A stretch of 51,368 bases of DNA from Sphingomonas_R sp036387535 (GCF_036387535.1 NZ_DASVTO010000090.1:1-51368); one strand, 5' to 3'; shown: positions 1 to 9,133, counted from the stretch's first letter. Notes: generated from the sequence alone by a model not told the origin. Translations and numbers: made by a program.

Positions 1-333
1 CTTCCACCCTCCCTAACCTTCCGGTTCAGGATGACCACTCAAAGCGATCAAAGGTAAAAGCGCCGTCCAGCACCCCAACCCCGTTTCCAGGAGAGCGCCG
101 CTGACAAACAGAGATCTAGGCGACACCCACGAAAGGGTCAACCGGCTTCGGTCACTTTTTTGCGAAACAGGCCGGAAACCCGCTGAAACCGCGGTTCGGG
201 CGGCCTCGCGATCCTGTCGTCGTGCAGACCTTAGCCACCGAATCATGACAGACTCGCGACGACTCGACGCCACGCATCCGGCCGAATCGCGTTTCTGCTA
301 GGCATGCGCCGTCCCTCGCCTATCTTGGGCGGC
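1..333. other. Intergenic region upstream of the adenine deaminase gene
   Basis: I see no supportable gene here. The only sizeable reading frame (minus strand, about 13-273) has an Arg/Ser-rich composition and no recognisable domain, so I treat it as non-coding. A run of six T lies at about 161-166 after a weak ACCG/CGGT hairpin; it is too weak to call a terminator. The promoter of the downstream operon should lie here, but I could not pick a convincing -35/-10 pair. Confidence 0.5.
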
Positions 334-1350
334 ATGACCGATCTCGCTATCTTCGCCGCCGGCCTGCCCAAGGCCGAACTCCACCTCCACATCGAAGGCG
401 CCCTGGAGCCGGAGCAGATGTTCGCCTTTGCGCAACGCAATCGGGTCGCGATTCCCTATGAGGATGTCGCGGCGGTCCGTGCCGCCTATGCGTTCGGCAA
501 TCTTCAGGACTTTCTGGACATCTACTATGCGGGCGCCGACGTGCTGCGGACCGAAACGGACTTCTGCGACCTGGCGCAGGCCTATTTCGCCCGCTGCGCC
601 GCCGATCATGTCGTCCATGCCGAAATCTTCTTCGATCCGCAGACGCACACGGCCCGCGGCATCGCGATCGGTACGGTGATCGAGGGGCTGCTGGCCGGCA
701 TGGCAGCGGCCGAGCGCGACCAGGGCATCACGTCGCGGCTAATCCTGTGCTTTCTCCGGCATCTGGATGAAGCCGACGCGTTCGCCACGCTGGACGCGGC
801 CCGCCCGTGGCTCGACCGCATCGCAGGAGTCGGACTCGACTCGTCCGAGCTTGGCCACCCGCCCGAAAAATTCGCCCGCGTCTTCGCCGCCGCCGCCGCG
901 CTCGGGCTGAAACGGGTCGCGCATGCCGGGGAAGAAGGTCCGCCCGCCTATGTCACACAGGCGCTCGACCTGCTCGGCATCGACCGGCTCGATCATGGCA
1001 ATCGCGCGTTGGAGGACCCGTTGCTGATCGCCCGGCTCGCCCGGACGGGCATGACGCTGACCGTCTGCCCGCTGTCCAACCTGAAACTGTGCGTCGTGCC
1101 CGATATCGATGCGCATCCGATCGACCGCATGCTGCGGCTTGGCCTCCGCGCGACGATCAATTCGGACGATCCCGCCTATTTCGGGGGCTATGTGAACGAC
1201 AATTACCGTGCGGTCGCGGCAACCGGCCGGCTGACGCGCGACGATTTCGTGACGCTGGCCCGCAACAGCTTTCTGGGGTCGTTCCTGCCCGATGCAGATA
1301 TCGCCCGGCATCTGGCCGCGATTGACGCCTATGTCGCGACGCACGGCTGA
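334..1350 (+). CDS. add: Adenine deaminase (adenosine deaminase superfamily)
   Basis: This enzyme probably converts adenine to hypoxanthine and ammonia in purine salvage. It is a cytosolic metal-dependent amidohydrolase of 338 residues. The N-terminal metal site ELHLHIEG, the HAGEEGPP motif and the DHGNRALED motif mark the adenosine deaminase superfamily. The segments NLQDFLDIYY, EIFFDPQTHT and SDDPAYFGGYVNDNY are characteristic of the adenine deaminase branch (fungal Aah1 and Pseudomonas type) rather than true adenosine deaminases, so I prefer adenine as substrate. Automated pipelines often label it add. I start at the ATG at 334; another ATG lies ten codons upstream at 304, and neither has a strong ribosome site. 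The next gene is a phosphoribosyltransferase that could use the product. Confidence 0.88.
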   Translation: MTDLAIFAAGLPKAELHLHIEGALEPEQMFAFAQRNRVAIPYEDVAAVRAAYAFGNLQDFLDIYYAGADVLRTETDFCDLAQAYFARCAADHVVHAEIFFDPQTHTARGIAIGTVIEGLLAGMAAAERDQGITSRLILCFLRHLDEADAFATLDAARPWLDRIAGVGLDSSELGHPPEKFARVFAAAAALGLKRVAHAGEEGPPAYVTQALDLLGIDRLDHGNRALEDPLLIARLARTGMTLTVCPLSNLKLCVVPDIDAHPIDRMLRLGLRATINSDDPAYFGGYVNDNYRAVAATGRLTRDDFVTLARNSFLGSFLPDADIARHLAAIDAYVATHG

Positions 1351-1451
1351 TCCGCACCCCGGCGTGGCCCGCCCACGCATCGCTTGGCCGCCACCGCGCC
1401 GCCCGCTATGCCCCGCACCCGACCAGCAGCGCCTGCGCAAGGACAACGCCG

Positions 1452-1967
1452 ATGCCCATCTTCGCCACCGTGTCGCAGGACGATTTCCTGGCCGGCATCC
1501 AGGCGCTGTCGGCCCAGCTCGGGGCGGGGGACTGGCGGCCCGACCATCTCGTCGGCGTCGGGCGCGGCGGGTTGGTGCCGGCGACCTTCCTGTCGCACGC
1601 GGTCGACATTCCCTTGCTGTCGATCGACATCTCGGCCCGCGTGGCGGAATTCGGGGAGGCCCTGCTCGATCGCCTGGCGGCGCGCACCGCGGATGGGCAG
1701 AAACTGCTGTTCGTCGACGACATCAATGATAGCGGGGGCACGATCGCCCATCTGCGCCAGCGGCTGGTCGCGTCGGGTGGCGTGGCGGACCGGGCACGGT
1801 TCGCGGTGTTGCTCGACAATGTCCGGTCGGCGCAGCGCGTCGATTATCATCACCGCACGATCGATCGCGCCGTCGACAAGAGCTGGTTCGTCTTCCCGTG
1901 GGAGGCGGTCGCCCCCGCCGCCACGGTCGCGGCGGATGCCGACGCCGTTCCCGAACGCCTCGCCTGA
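1452..1967 (+). CDS. Purine phosphoribosyltransferase (type I PRTase)
   Basis: This cytosolic type I phosphoribosyltransferase of 171 residues probably joins a purine base to PRPP. The PRPP-binding loop is LLFVDDINDSGGT at about residues 85-97, with two acidic residues followed by a Gly/Thr turn. An early GVGRGGLVPA segment matches the pyrophosphate-binding loop of the family. The ATG is preceded by AAGGA about eight bases away. It lies 101 bases after the adenine deaminase gene and 14 bases before bioF. Context suggests hypoxanthine, xanthine or guanine as substrate, which the sequence alone does not settle. Confidence 0.8.
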   Translation: MPIFATVSQDDFLAGIQALSAQLGAGDWRPDHLVGVGRGGLVPATFLSHAVDIPLLSIDISARVAEFGEALLDRLAARTADGQKLLFVDDINDSGGTIAHLRQRLVASGGVADRARFAVLLDNVRSAQRVDYHHRTIDRAVDKSWFVFPWEAVAPAATVAADADAVPERLA

Positions 1968-1981
1968 TCCCACGGCCGGCC

Positions 1982-3106
1982 ATGTCGATCCTGTCCGCCC
2001 ATCACGCCGATCTCACGGCGCTGTCCGCCCGCGGGCGCGGCCGCCGGCTGGTCGCGCGCGCCGGGATCGACCTGGCGTCGAACGACTATCTCGGCCTGGC
2101 GAGTGCGCCCGCGCTGTCTGCGGCGGTGGCGGACGCGCTGGCCCGTGGCGTGCCGATCGGGTCGGGCGGATCCCGGCTGCTGCGCGGCAATCATCCCGAA
2201 CATGAGGCTCTGGAGGCGGAGGCCGCCGCCTTCTTCGGATCGGAAAGCGCGCTCTATCTGTCGAGCGGCTATGCCGCCAACGCCGCGCTGTTCGCCACGC
2301 TGCCGCAGACCGGCGACCTGATCGTGCACGATGCGTTGATCCACGCCAGCGCGCATGAAGGGATGCGGATCGGCCGGGCGGAGCGGCGATCCGTCGACCA
2401 TAATGACGTCGATGCCTTTGCCGATGCCATTGTCGGCTGGCGCGCGGGCGGCGGCACCGGCCGCGTCTGGATCGCGGTCGAAAGCCTCTACAGCATGGAC
2501 GGCGATCGTGCGCCGCTGGCCGACCTCGCCCACCTGGCCGTCGCGCATGACGCGTTCCTGCTGATCGACGAGGCGCATGCCACCGGCGTGTTCGGTCGTG
2601 ATGGCCGCGGATTGGCGGACGGGTTCGACGGTCGCGACGACGTGATCGTCCTGCGCACCTGCGGCAAGGCACTCGGCTGCGAAGGCGCGCTTGTCTGCGC
2701 GCCCCGGATCGTGCGGGATTTTCTGGTCAACCGCGCACGCGCCTTCATCTTTTCCACCGCGCCCTCGCCCCTGATGGCGGCGGCGGTGCGCGCCGCGCTG
2801 CGCCTGCTGGTGACCGAGCCGGCGCGGCGCACGCGGCTGGCCGCGCTGGTCGCTCACGCCGGGCTACGGCTGGGACCGCTTGGCGCGACCATCACCGGGT
2901 CTCAGATCCTGCCGCTCATACTGGGCGATGATCGCCACACGATGCAGGTGGCGGACCGGTTGCAGGCGGCGGGATATGACGTGCGCGGTATTCGCCCGCC
3001 GACCGTGCCGGTCGGCACCGCGCGGCTGCGCCTGTCGATCACCCACAATCTTGATCATGCCGCGCTGGATAGGTTGGCCGGCGCGATGGTACAGGCGCTG
3101 GCATGA
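1982..3106 (+). CDS. bioF: 8-amino-7-oxononanoate synthase
   Basis: BioF condenses pimeloyl-thioester with L-alanine to give 8-amino-7-oxononanoate, the first step of the biotin bicyclic-ring pathway. It is a PLP enzyme of the alpha-oxoamine synthase family, 374 residues here. Visible family features are SNDYLGLA near the N terminus, LYLSSGYAANAALF, the LLIDEAHATGVFG segment holding the PLP-contacting Asp and His, and LRTCGKALG with the Schiff-base lysine. The ATG at 1982 fits the family length; the frame is open upstream only because it crosses the preceding gene. The stop overlaps the bioD start as ATGA, so translation of the two is probably coupled. Confidence 0.93.
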   Translation: MSILSAHHADLTALSARGRGRRLVARAGIDLASNDYLGLASAPALSAAVADALARGVPIGSGGSRLLRGNHPEHEALEAEAAAFFGSESALYLSSGYAANAALFATLPQTGDLIVHDALIHASAHEGMRIGRAERRSVDHNDVDAFADAIVGWRAGGGTGRVWIAVESLYSMDGDRAPLADLAHLAVAHDAFLLIDEAHATGVFGRDGRGLADGFDGRDDVIVLRTCGKALGCEGALVCAPRIVRDFLVNRARAFIFSTAPSPLMAAAVRAALRLLVTEPARRTRLAALVAHAGLRLGPLGATITGSQILPLILGDDRHTMQVADRLQAAGYDVRGIRPPTVPVGTARLRLSITHNLDHAALDRLAGAMVQALA

Positions 3107-3729
3107 CCATCATCATCGTCACCGGGACCGATACCGGCATCGGCAAGACCGTCTTCGCCGCCGCGCTCGCCGGCGCACTGGGCGGCCAATATTGGAAACC
3201 GGTGCAGGCCGGGCTGGACGACGGCAGCGATGCCGAAACCGTCGCCGCACTGTCGGGCCTGCCTGCCGACCGGATCCTGCCGGAAGCCTATCGGCTCGTC
3301 ACCCCCTGCTCGCCGCACCGCGCAGCGGAAATCGACGGGATCCGGATCGACCCCGACCGGCTCGCGCTCCCGGCGATCGCCGGGCCCCTGGTGGTGGAGG
3401 GCGCCGGCGGCGCGCTGGTCCCGCTCACCCGCGACCTGCTCTATGTCGATCTGTTCGCGCGCTGGGCGGCGCCGGTGGTGCTGGTCGCGCGCACCGCCCT
3501 GGGTACGATCAATCACAGCCTGTTGTCGATCGAGGCGCTGCGCGCGCGCGGCGTCCCGCTGATCGGGGTCGCCTTCGTCGGCGATGCGAACGACGACAGC
3601 GAAGCCACCATCTGCGCGATCGGCGGGGTCAGGCGGCTGGGGCGCTTGCCGATACTGCCGACGCTCGACCGCGCCACGCTGGCACGGGCGTTTGAGCAGG
3701 GCTTCACCCTCGCCGACTTCGCGCGATGA
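3103..3729 (+). CDS. bioD: Dethiobiotin synthetase
   Basis: BioD is an ATP-dependent carboxylase that closes the ureido ring of 7,8-diaminononanoate to form dethiobiotin. The 208-residue protein begins directly with the P-loop GTDTGIGKT (about residues 7-15), followed by YWKPVQAG, which is typical of the substrate site. VVEGAGGALVPL carries the second conserved nucleotide-binding segment. It overlaps bioF by four bases at its start and bioA by four bases at its end (ATGA at both junctions), forming a tight bioFDA block. Length and motifs match the family. Confidence 0.95.
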   Translation: MTIIIVTGTDTGIGKTVFAAALAGALGGQYWKPVQAGLDDGSDAETVAALSGLPADRILPEAYRLVTPCSPHRAAEIDGIRIDPDRLALPAIAGPLVVEGAGGALVPLTRDLLYVDLFARWAAPVVLVARTALGTINHSLLSIEALRARGVPLIGVAFVGDANDDSEATICAIGGVRRLGRLPILPTLDRATLARAFEQGFTLADFAR

Positions 3730-4997
3730 CCTCCCCCGTCTGGCATCCCTTCACCCAGCACGGGCTGGGCGCGCCGATCCCGATGGTCGTCCGCACCGAC
3801 GGCGCCGCGCTCCACACCGCGGATGGCCGCCGCGTGGTCGATGCGATTTCGTCCTGGTGGGTGACGACCCACGGCCACCGCCACCCCCGCATCATGGCGG
3901 CGATCGCGGATCAGGCCGCAAGGATGGACCAGATCATCTTTGCCGGCTGGACCCACGAACCCGCAGAGGTGCTGGCGGCGCGGCTGGTCGCGATCCTGCC
4001 GCCGGCGCTCACCCGCGTCTTCTATTCCGACAGCGGGTCGACCGCGGTCGAAGTGGCGTTGAAGATGGCGCTTGGCTACTGGACCAACATCGGCATGCCG
4101 CGCCACCGGATCCTGATGCTGGAACACAGCTATCATGGCGACACGATCGGCACGATGTCGGTCGGCGCGCGCGGCGTGTTCAACCGCGCTTATGCCCCGC
4201 TGCTGTTCGACGTCGGGCTGGTGCCGTTTCCCGAACCGGGGCGGGAACAGGTGACGCTCGACACGCTCGACGCGCTGTGCGGCGGCGGCGATCCGGCGGC
4301 GGCGTTCATCGTCGAACCGCTGATCCTGGGCGCGGGCGGCATGAAGGTCTATCCGCCCGCGATCCTGGCCGAAATGCGCGCGATCTGTGCCCGCCACGGC
4401 ACGCTGTTCATCGCGGACGAGGTGATGACCGGCTGGGGCCGCACCGGCACCTTGCTCGCCTGTGAACAGGCCGATGTCGTTCCGGACATCCTCTGCCTGT
4501 CGAAAGGGTTGACCGGCGGCGCGATCCCGCTGGCGGTCACGCTCGCCACCGATGCGCTGTTCGACGCGCATTGGTCCACCGACCGCGCGACCATGTTCTT
4601 CCATTCGTCCAGCTACACCGCCAATCCGATCGCCTGCGCCGCCGCGGTCGCCAATCTCGACATCTGGCACGACGAACCGGTGCTGGCCCGGGTCACCGAT
4701 CTCGGCCGGCGGCAACAGGCACGGCTGGACCGGATCGCCGCGCATCCGGCCATCGCGAACCCGCGCCGGCTGGGCACGATCGCCGCCTTCGAACTGATCG
4801 ACCGGGGTGGCCGGCCGGACGGCTATCTGTCCGCGATCGGCCCCGCGCTGATGGCGCATGCTGGCGCGCGCGACATCCTGCTGCGCCCGCTCGGCGACAG
4901 CGTCTACATCATGCCGCCCTACTGCATCGACGATGCCGATCTCGACGCGATCTATGCCGCGGTCGCGGACTTTCTCGACGCGCGCGCGATAGCTTGA
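3726..4997 (+). CDS. bioA: Adenosylmethionine--8-amino-7-oxononanoate aminotransferase
   Basis: BioA transfers the amino group of S-adenosylmethionine to 8-amino-7-oxononanoate, giving 7,8-diaminononanoate. It is a class III PLP aminotransferase of 423 residues. The N-terminal VWHPFTQH is diagnostic of BioA. ISSWWVTTHGH, FYSDSGSTAVEVALKMA, the LFIADEVMTGWGRTG segment with the PLP-binding Asp, and the LCLSKGLTGG lysine segment are all present. It follows bioD with an ATGA overlap and ends 13 bases before trpG. bioB and bioC are not in the window. Confidence 0.95.
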   Translation: MTSPVWHPFTQHGLGAPIPMVVRTDGAALHTADGRRVVDAISSWWVTTHGHRHPRIMAAIADQAARMDQIIFAGWTHEPAEVLAARLVAILPPALTRVFYSDSGSTAVEVALKMALGYWTNIGMPRHRILMLEHSYHGDTIGTMSVGARGVFNRAYAPLLFDVGLVPFPEPGREQVTLDTLDALCGGGDPAAAFIVEPLILGAGGMKVYPPAILAEMRAICARHGTLFIADEVMTGWGRTGTLLACEQADVVPDILCLSKGLTGGAIPLAVTLATDALFDAHWSTDRATMFFHSSSYTANPIACAAAVANLDIWHDEPVLARVTDLGRRQQARLDRIAAHPAIANPRRLGTIAAFELIDRGGRPDGYLSAIGPALMAHAGARDILLRPLGDSVYIMPPYCIDDADLDAIYAAVADFLDARAIA

Positions 4998-5010
4998 TAG
5001 GCACCGCGCC

Positions 5011-5598
5011 ATGATCCTCGTCATCGACAATTACGACAGCTTCACCTGGAATCTCGTCCACTATCTCCAGGAACTGGGCGCGGAGGTGGAGGTCGTGCGC
5101 AACGACGCGATCGGCGCGGGCCAGGCGATCGGCTCGGGTGCCGATGCCTTCCTGATCTCCCCCGGTCCCTGCACGCCGAACGAAGCCGGCGTGTCGCTCG
5201 ATCTGGTCGCGGCCGCCGCCGATGCGGGCAAGCCGCTGCTGGGCGTCTGCCTGGGTCACCAGGCGATCGGCCAGCATTTCGGTGGCCGCGTCGTGCGCGC
5301 GCGGGAATTGATGCACGGCAAGACCTCGCCGATCGATCATGACGGCACCGGCCTGTTCGGCGGCCTGCCCTCGCCCTTCACCGCCACCCGCTATCATTCG
5401 CTGGTGGTGGAGGATGTGCCCGACACGCTGCGCGTCAATGCGCGCACCGCGGATGGCACGGTCATGGGGTTCGCGCATCCCACGCTGCCGATCCACAGCG
5501 TGCAATTCCATCCCGAAAGCATCGCGACCGAACATGGCCATGCCATGCTTGCCAATTTCCTGACGCTTGCGGGCCTCCCGGTCCGCGCGCTGGCATGA
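5011..5598 (+). CDS. trpG: Anthranilate synthase component II (glutamine amidotransferase)
   Basis: TrpG hydrolyses glutamine and passes ammonia to the chorismate-binding subunit to make anthranilate. The 195-residue class I amidotransferase shows the N-terminal DNYDSFTWNLVHYL, the oxyanion strand ISPGPCTPNEAG, the nucleophile elbow GVCLGHQAIG with the catalytic Cys, and SVQFHPESI with the catalytic His. It could also serve 4-amino-4-deoxychorismate synthase (PabA), as in many bacteria, but linkage to trpD and trpC favours tryptophan. trpE is not in the window. Its end overlaps trpD by four bases (ATGA). Confidence 0.93.
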   Translation: MILVIDNYDSFTWNLVHYLQELGAEVEVVRNDAIGAGQAIGSGADAFLISPGPCTPNEAGVSLDLVAAAADAGKPLLGVCLGHQAIGQHFGGRVVRARELMHGKTSPIDHDGTGLFGGLPSPFTATRYHSLVVEDVPDTLRVNARTADGTVMGFAHPTLPIHSVQFHPESIATEHGHAMLANFLTLAGLPVRALA

Positions 5599-6590
5599 CC
5601 GTCGCCACGCTGCTGCCCGCGACGGACAGCCCGCTCGATCACGCCACGGCGCTCGCGGCGTTCGGCGATCTCCTCGACGGGCGCGTACCGGATGCGGAGG
5701 CGGCGACGTTCCTGACCGGCCTGACCGAGCGCGAGGAAAGCGCGATCGAAATCGCCGCCGCCGCACAGGCTTTGCGCGAACGCATGATTCCGGTCGCGGC
5801 GCCGCCGGGCGCGATCGACGTGTGCGGCACCGGCGGCGACGGCAGCCACAGCCTCAACGTGTCGACCGCGGTCGCGATCGTCGTCGCGGCCTGCGGCGTG
5901 CCGGTTGCGAAGCATGGCAACCGCGCCGCCTCGTCCAGCGCGGGGGCAGCCGATACGCTGGAGGCGCTCGGCCTGAATCTCGACCGCGCGTCCGCCACGG
6001 CGGAAGACACGCTGGCCGATCTCGGCATCGCTTTCCTGTTCGCGCAGAAACATCATCCGGCGCTCGGCCGGCTGGCTCCGGTCCGCCGCGCGATCGGTCG
6101 CCGTACCATCTTCAACCTGATCGGCCCGATCGCCAATCCCGCCCGCGTCCGGCGTCAGCTGATCGGGGTCGCCCGCCCCGATTATCTGCCGACCTATGCC
6201 GCTGCGCTGCGCCGGATCGGCGTCGACAGCGCGATGATGGTCGCGGGCGACGAACCGCTCGATGAACTGTCGGTCTGCGCGCCCAGTACCGCGATCCGGA
6301 TCGGGGCCTGCGGCGATCGGACCGAACGGCTGACCCCCGCCGACGCCGGCCTGCCGACCCACGGACTGGACGACCTGCGCGGCGGCGACCCGGCCTATAA
6401 CGCCGCCGCGCTGACCGCGCTGCTCGGGGGCGCGGCCGGCGCCTATCGCGACGCGGTCCTGCTCAACGCCGCCGGCGCGCTGATCGTGGCGGAACGCGCC
6501 GATGGCTGGATCGACGGCGTCGCCCGGGCGGCGGAGGCGATCGATGCCGGCCGCGCCGCCACCCTTCTCTCCCGCTGGATCGCTGCCTGA
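5595..6590 (+). CDS. trpD: Anthranilate phosphoribosyltransferase
   Basis: TrpD adds the phosphoribosyl group of PRPP to anthranilate, the second committed step of tryptophan synthesis. The 331-residue protein has the family signature CGTGGDGSHSLNVST (PRPP loop), VAKHGNRAASSSAGAAD (anthranilate and PRPP contacts) and FNLIGPIANPA. The start overlaps trpG as ATGA and the stop shares one base with the trpC start (TGATG), so trpG, trpD and trpC are probably translationally coupled. Confidence 0.95.
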   Translation: MTVATLLPATDSPLDHATALAAFGDLLDGRVPDAEAATFLTGLTEREESAIEIAAAAQALRERMIPVAAPPGAIDVCGTGGDGSHSLNVSTAVAIVVAACGVPVAKHGNRAASSSAGAADTLEALGLNLDRASATAEDTLADLGIAFLFAQKHHPALGRLAPVRRAIGRRTIFNLIGPIANPARVRRQLIGVARPDYLPTYAAALRRIGVDSAMMVAGDEPLDELSVCAPSTAIRIGACGDRTERLTPADAGLPTHGLDDLRGGDPAYNAAALTALLGGAAGAYRDAVLLNAAGALIVAERADGWIDGVARAAEAIDAGRAATLLSRWIAA

Positions 6591-7381
6591 TGACCGATCG
6601 CCTGGCCCAGATCTGCGCCACCACCCGCACCCATGTCGCGGCGATGAAGGCTGCGCTGCCGATGGCCGAGATCGCGGCCCGCATCGCCGCTGCCACGCCG
6701 CCCCGCGGCTTCCGCGCCGCACTCGATGCGAAAGTCGCGGCCGGCGGCTATGGCCTGATCGCGGAGATCAAGAAGGCGTCTCCGTCCAAGGGTCTGATCC
6801 GCGACGATTTCGATCCGCCCGCCCATGCGCGCGCCTATGCCGCCGGTGGCGCCGCCTGTCTGTCGGTGCTGACCGACCGGCCCTATTTCCAGGGGGATGA
6901 TGCCTTTCTGGTCGCCGCCCGTTCCGCCGTCGCCATCCCGGCGCTGCGCAAGGATTTCATGGTCGATCCGTGGCAGGTGGCGGAGGCGCGCGCGCTTGGC
7001 GCCGACGCCATCCTCATCATCGCCGCCGCGCTGGACGATGCGCAGATGGCGGAAATCGAATCCGCCGCGATCGATCATGGCATGGACGTGCTGGTCGAAG
7101 TGCACGACCGACCGGAACTCGATCGGGCGTTGGCGCTGAAAAGCCGGCTGATCGGCATCAACAATCGCGATCTGCGCGACTTCTCGGTCGATCTTGCCCG
7201 TACCGAGGAACTTGCCGCCCACGCGCCGCCCGGCACCACCCTGGTCGCCGAAAGCGGTATCACCGGTCCCACCGATCTTGCCCGGCTCGGCCGTCACGGC
7301 GTGCGCTGTTTTCTGGTGGGCGAAAGCCTGATGCGCCATGCCGACGTCGAATCCGCCACCCGTGCGTTACTGGCGGGATGA
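6590..7381 (+). CDS. trpC: Indole-3-glycerol phosphate synthase
   Basis: TrpC closes the indole ring by converting CdRP to indole-3-glycerol phosphate. The 263-residue protein is a single TIM barrel with the expected segments: IAEIKKASPSKGLI (catalytic Lys and substrate binding), LSVLTDRPYFQGDD, LRKDFMVDPWQV (second catalytic Lys), IGINNRDLRDF and LVAESGI near the phosphate site. No fused TrpF domain is present. The start shares one base with the trpD stop and the stop overlaps the moaC start as ATGA. Confidence 0.95.
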   Translation: MTDRLAQICATTRTHVAAMKAALPMAEIAARIAAATPPRGFRAALDAKVAAGGYGLIAEIKKASPSKGLIRDDFDPPAHARAYAAGGAACLSVLTDRPYFQGDDAFLVAARSAVAIPALRKDFMVDPWQVAEARALGADAILIIAAALDDAQMAEIESAAIDHGMDVLVEVHDRPELDRALALKSRLIGINNRDLRDFSVDLARTEELAAHAPPGTTLVAESGITGPTDLARLGRHGVRCFLVGESLMRHADVESATRALLAG

Positions 7382-7848
7382 CCCGGCTCACCCATCTCGA
7401 TGACCAGGGCGCGGCGCGCATGGTCGATGTCACTGCCAAGCCCGACACCCGCCGCGAAGCCACCGCCGGCGGCCGGATCCGGATCGCCCCCGCCGTGCTT
7501 GCCGCGATCCGCGATGGCGCCGTGGCGAAGGGCGACGTGATCGCCGTCGCACGGATCGCCGGGATCATGGCGGCCAAGCGCACGGCCGATCTCATCCCGC
7601 TCTGCCACCCGCTCCCGATCGGCGGCGTCACCGTCGATCTGCAGATCGAGCAGGACGGCATCACCGTCACCGCCACCGTCGCCACCACCCATGGCACCGG
7701 TGTGGAAATGGAGGCGATGACCGCGGTGTCGGTCGCGCTGCTCACCATCTACGACATGGCCAAGGCGCTCGATCGCGGCATGATCATCGGCGACGTCCGC
7801 CTGCTTGCCAAATCCGGCGGCCGCTCCGGCGACTGGCGCGCCGCATGA
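7378..7848 (+). CDS. moaC: Cyclic pyranopterin monophosphate synthase
   Basis: MoaC acts after MoaA in molybdenum cofactor synthesis and forms cyclic pyranopterin monophosphate. The protein is 156 residues, the normal size. Conserved parts seen are MVDVTAKPDTRREA near the N terminus, KRTADLIPLCHPLPI (active-site pocket) and GVEMEAMTAVSVALLTIYDM, followed by LLAKSGGRSGDW at the end. I chose the ATG at 7378 because it overlaps the trpC stop as ATGA and gives family length; the frame is open further upstream but only through trpC. It is followed after 76 bases by moeA, the next cofactor gene. Confidence 0.95.
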   Translation: MTRLTHLDDQGAARMVDVTAKPDTRREATAGGRIRIAPAVLAAIRDGAVAKGDVIAVARIAGIMAAKRTADLIPLCHPLPIGGVTVDLQIEQDGITVTATVATTHGTGVEMEAMTAVSVALLTIYDMAKALDRGMIIGDVRLLAKSGGRSGDWRAA

Positions 7849-7924
7849 CCGGCGCGCGCACGGCGCCGGGGCCCGACGGACCGGTCCGCGCCGCTCAACC
7901 CGGTGAAGGACGCCCATCCGGCAC

Positions 7925-9133
7925 ATGCCGGCCCCGTCTGGTCCGCTCGTGACGCTTCTCCCCGTCCCGGACGCCCTCGCGCGCCTGCTCGCGCTTGGCT
8001 CCGCCCTTCCGGTCGAACAGGCGCCGTTGGTCACCGCCCTCGGCCGCACGCTGGCATCGCCGGTTCATGCACTCCGCACGCAACCGGCGGCGGATCTGTC
8101 GGCGATGGACGGCTATGCCCTGCGCTTTGCCGAGCTTCGCCAGCCGCTCACGGTGATCGGCGAAGCCGCGGCCGGTGGCGCGTCGTTCGCGATCGCGGCG
8201 GGGCAAGCCGCGCGCATCTTCACCGGCGCCGCCGTTCCGGACGGTGCCGATTGCATCCTGATCCAGGAGGAAGCGGCGCGGGACGGCGCCGTCCTGACGC
8301 TCGCGGGCGATGGCCCGTCCGGTCCCGGCGCGCATATCCGCCGGGCGGGGTCCGATTTCCGGGCGGGCGACATCCTGCTGGCGCAGGGAACGCCGGTCAC
8401 CGCCGCCGCGGTCGCGCTGGCCGCCGCCGGCGGCCATGCCGTGCTGCCGGTCCGCCGCCGTCCGCGCATCGCCATCCTGTCGACGGGCAACGAACTCGTG
8501 CCTCCGGGTGCACCGGTGACGGGAGTGCAGCTGCCCTCGTCCAACGCGCCGATGTTGGCGGCGCTGCTCGCCAGGCTGCCGGTCGATGTCCAGGATCGCG
8601 GAATCGTCCGCGACGATCTCGCGCTCCTGACCGCTGCGGTGCGCGACGCGGCCGACTGGGCGGACATCCTCGTCACGACCGGCGGCGCGTCGGTCGGGGA
8701 TCATGACCTCGTCCGCCCGGCGCTTCTGGCCGCGGGTGCGGAAATCGACTTCTGGAAGATCGCGCTCAAACCCGGCAAGCCGCTGATGGCCGGCCGGCTC
8801 GGCGCGATGGTTGCGCTCGGACTGCCCGGCAACCCGGTGTCCGCCTATGTCACGGCGCTGTTGTTCCTGCTCCCGCTCGCGGCGCATCTGGTCGATGCCG
8901 GCCATCTCCTGCCCACGCCGGAGCCGCGCCTGCTCGCCACCGCGCTTCCCGCTACCGGTCCGCGTCGCGAATATCTGCGCGCCGCCGATCGGGACGGCCA
9001 TGCCTGTCCGCTGACCGGTCAGGACAGCGCGGCGCTCCGCCGCCTGCCCGAAGCCGACCTGTTGATCCTGCGCGAATCGCACAGCCCGCCCGCCCCCGCC
9101 GGCAGCATCGTCACGGCGATCCGCATCGCTTGA
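7925..9133 (+). CDS. moeA: Molybdopterin molybdenumtransferase
   Basis: MoeA inserts molybdate into adenylylated molybdopterin to give active molybdenum cofactor. The 402-residue protein has the family order: an N-terminal segment ending in AADLSAMDGYAL, a FTGAAVPDGADCIL segment, then the MoCF-binding fold with STGNELVPPG, VTTGGASVGDHD and KPGKPLMAGRL followed by GLPGNPVSAYVTALLF. It follows moaC after a 76-base gap that looks non-coding. The lexA promoter -35 overlaps its stop codon. Confidence 0.94.
   Translation: MPAPSGPLVTLLPVPDALARLLALGSALPVEQAPLVTALGRTLASPVHALRTQPAADLSAMDGYALRFAELRQPLTVIGEAAAGGASFAIAAGQAARIFTGAAVPDGADCILIQEEAARDGAVLTLAGDGPSGPGAHIRRAGSDFRAGDILLAQGTPVTAAAVALAAAGGHAVLPVRRRPRIAILSTGNELVPPGAPVTGVQLPSSNAPMLAALLARLPVDVQDRGIVRDDLALLTAAVRDAADWADILVTTGGASVGDHDLVRPALLAAGAEIDFWKIALKPGKPLMAGRLGAMVALGLPGNPVSAYVTALLFLLPLAAHLVDAGHLLPTPEPRLLATALPATGPRREYLRAADRDGHACPLTGQDSAALRRLPEADLLILRESHSPPAPAGSIVTAIRIA

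Noticed and set aside
161..166. T6 run as a Rho-independent terminator
   Set aside because: The preceding stem is only four base pairs.
13..273. Minus-strand reading frame of 86 codons upstream of the deaminase gene
   Set aside because: Composition is Arg/Ser-rich with no domain and no ribosome site; it looks like chance in GC-rich DNA.
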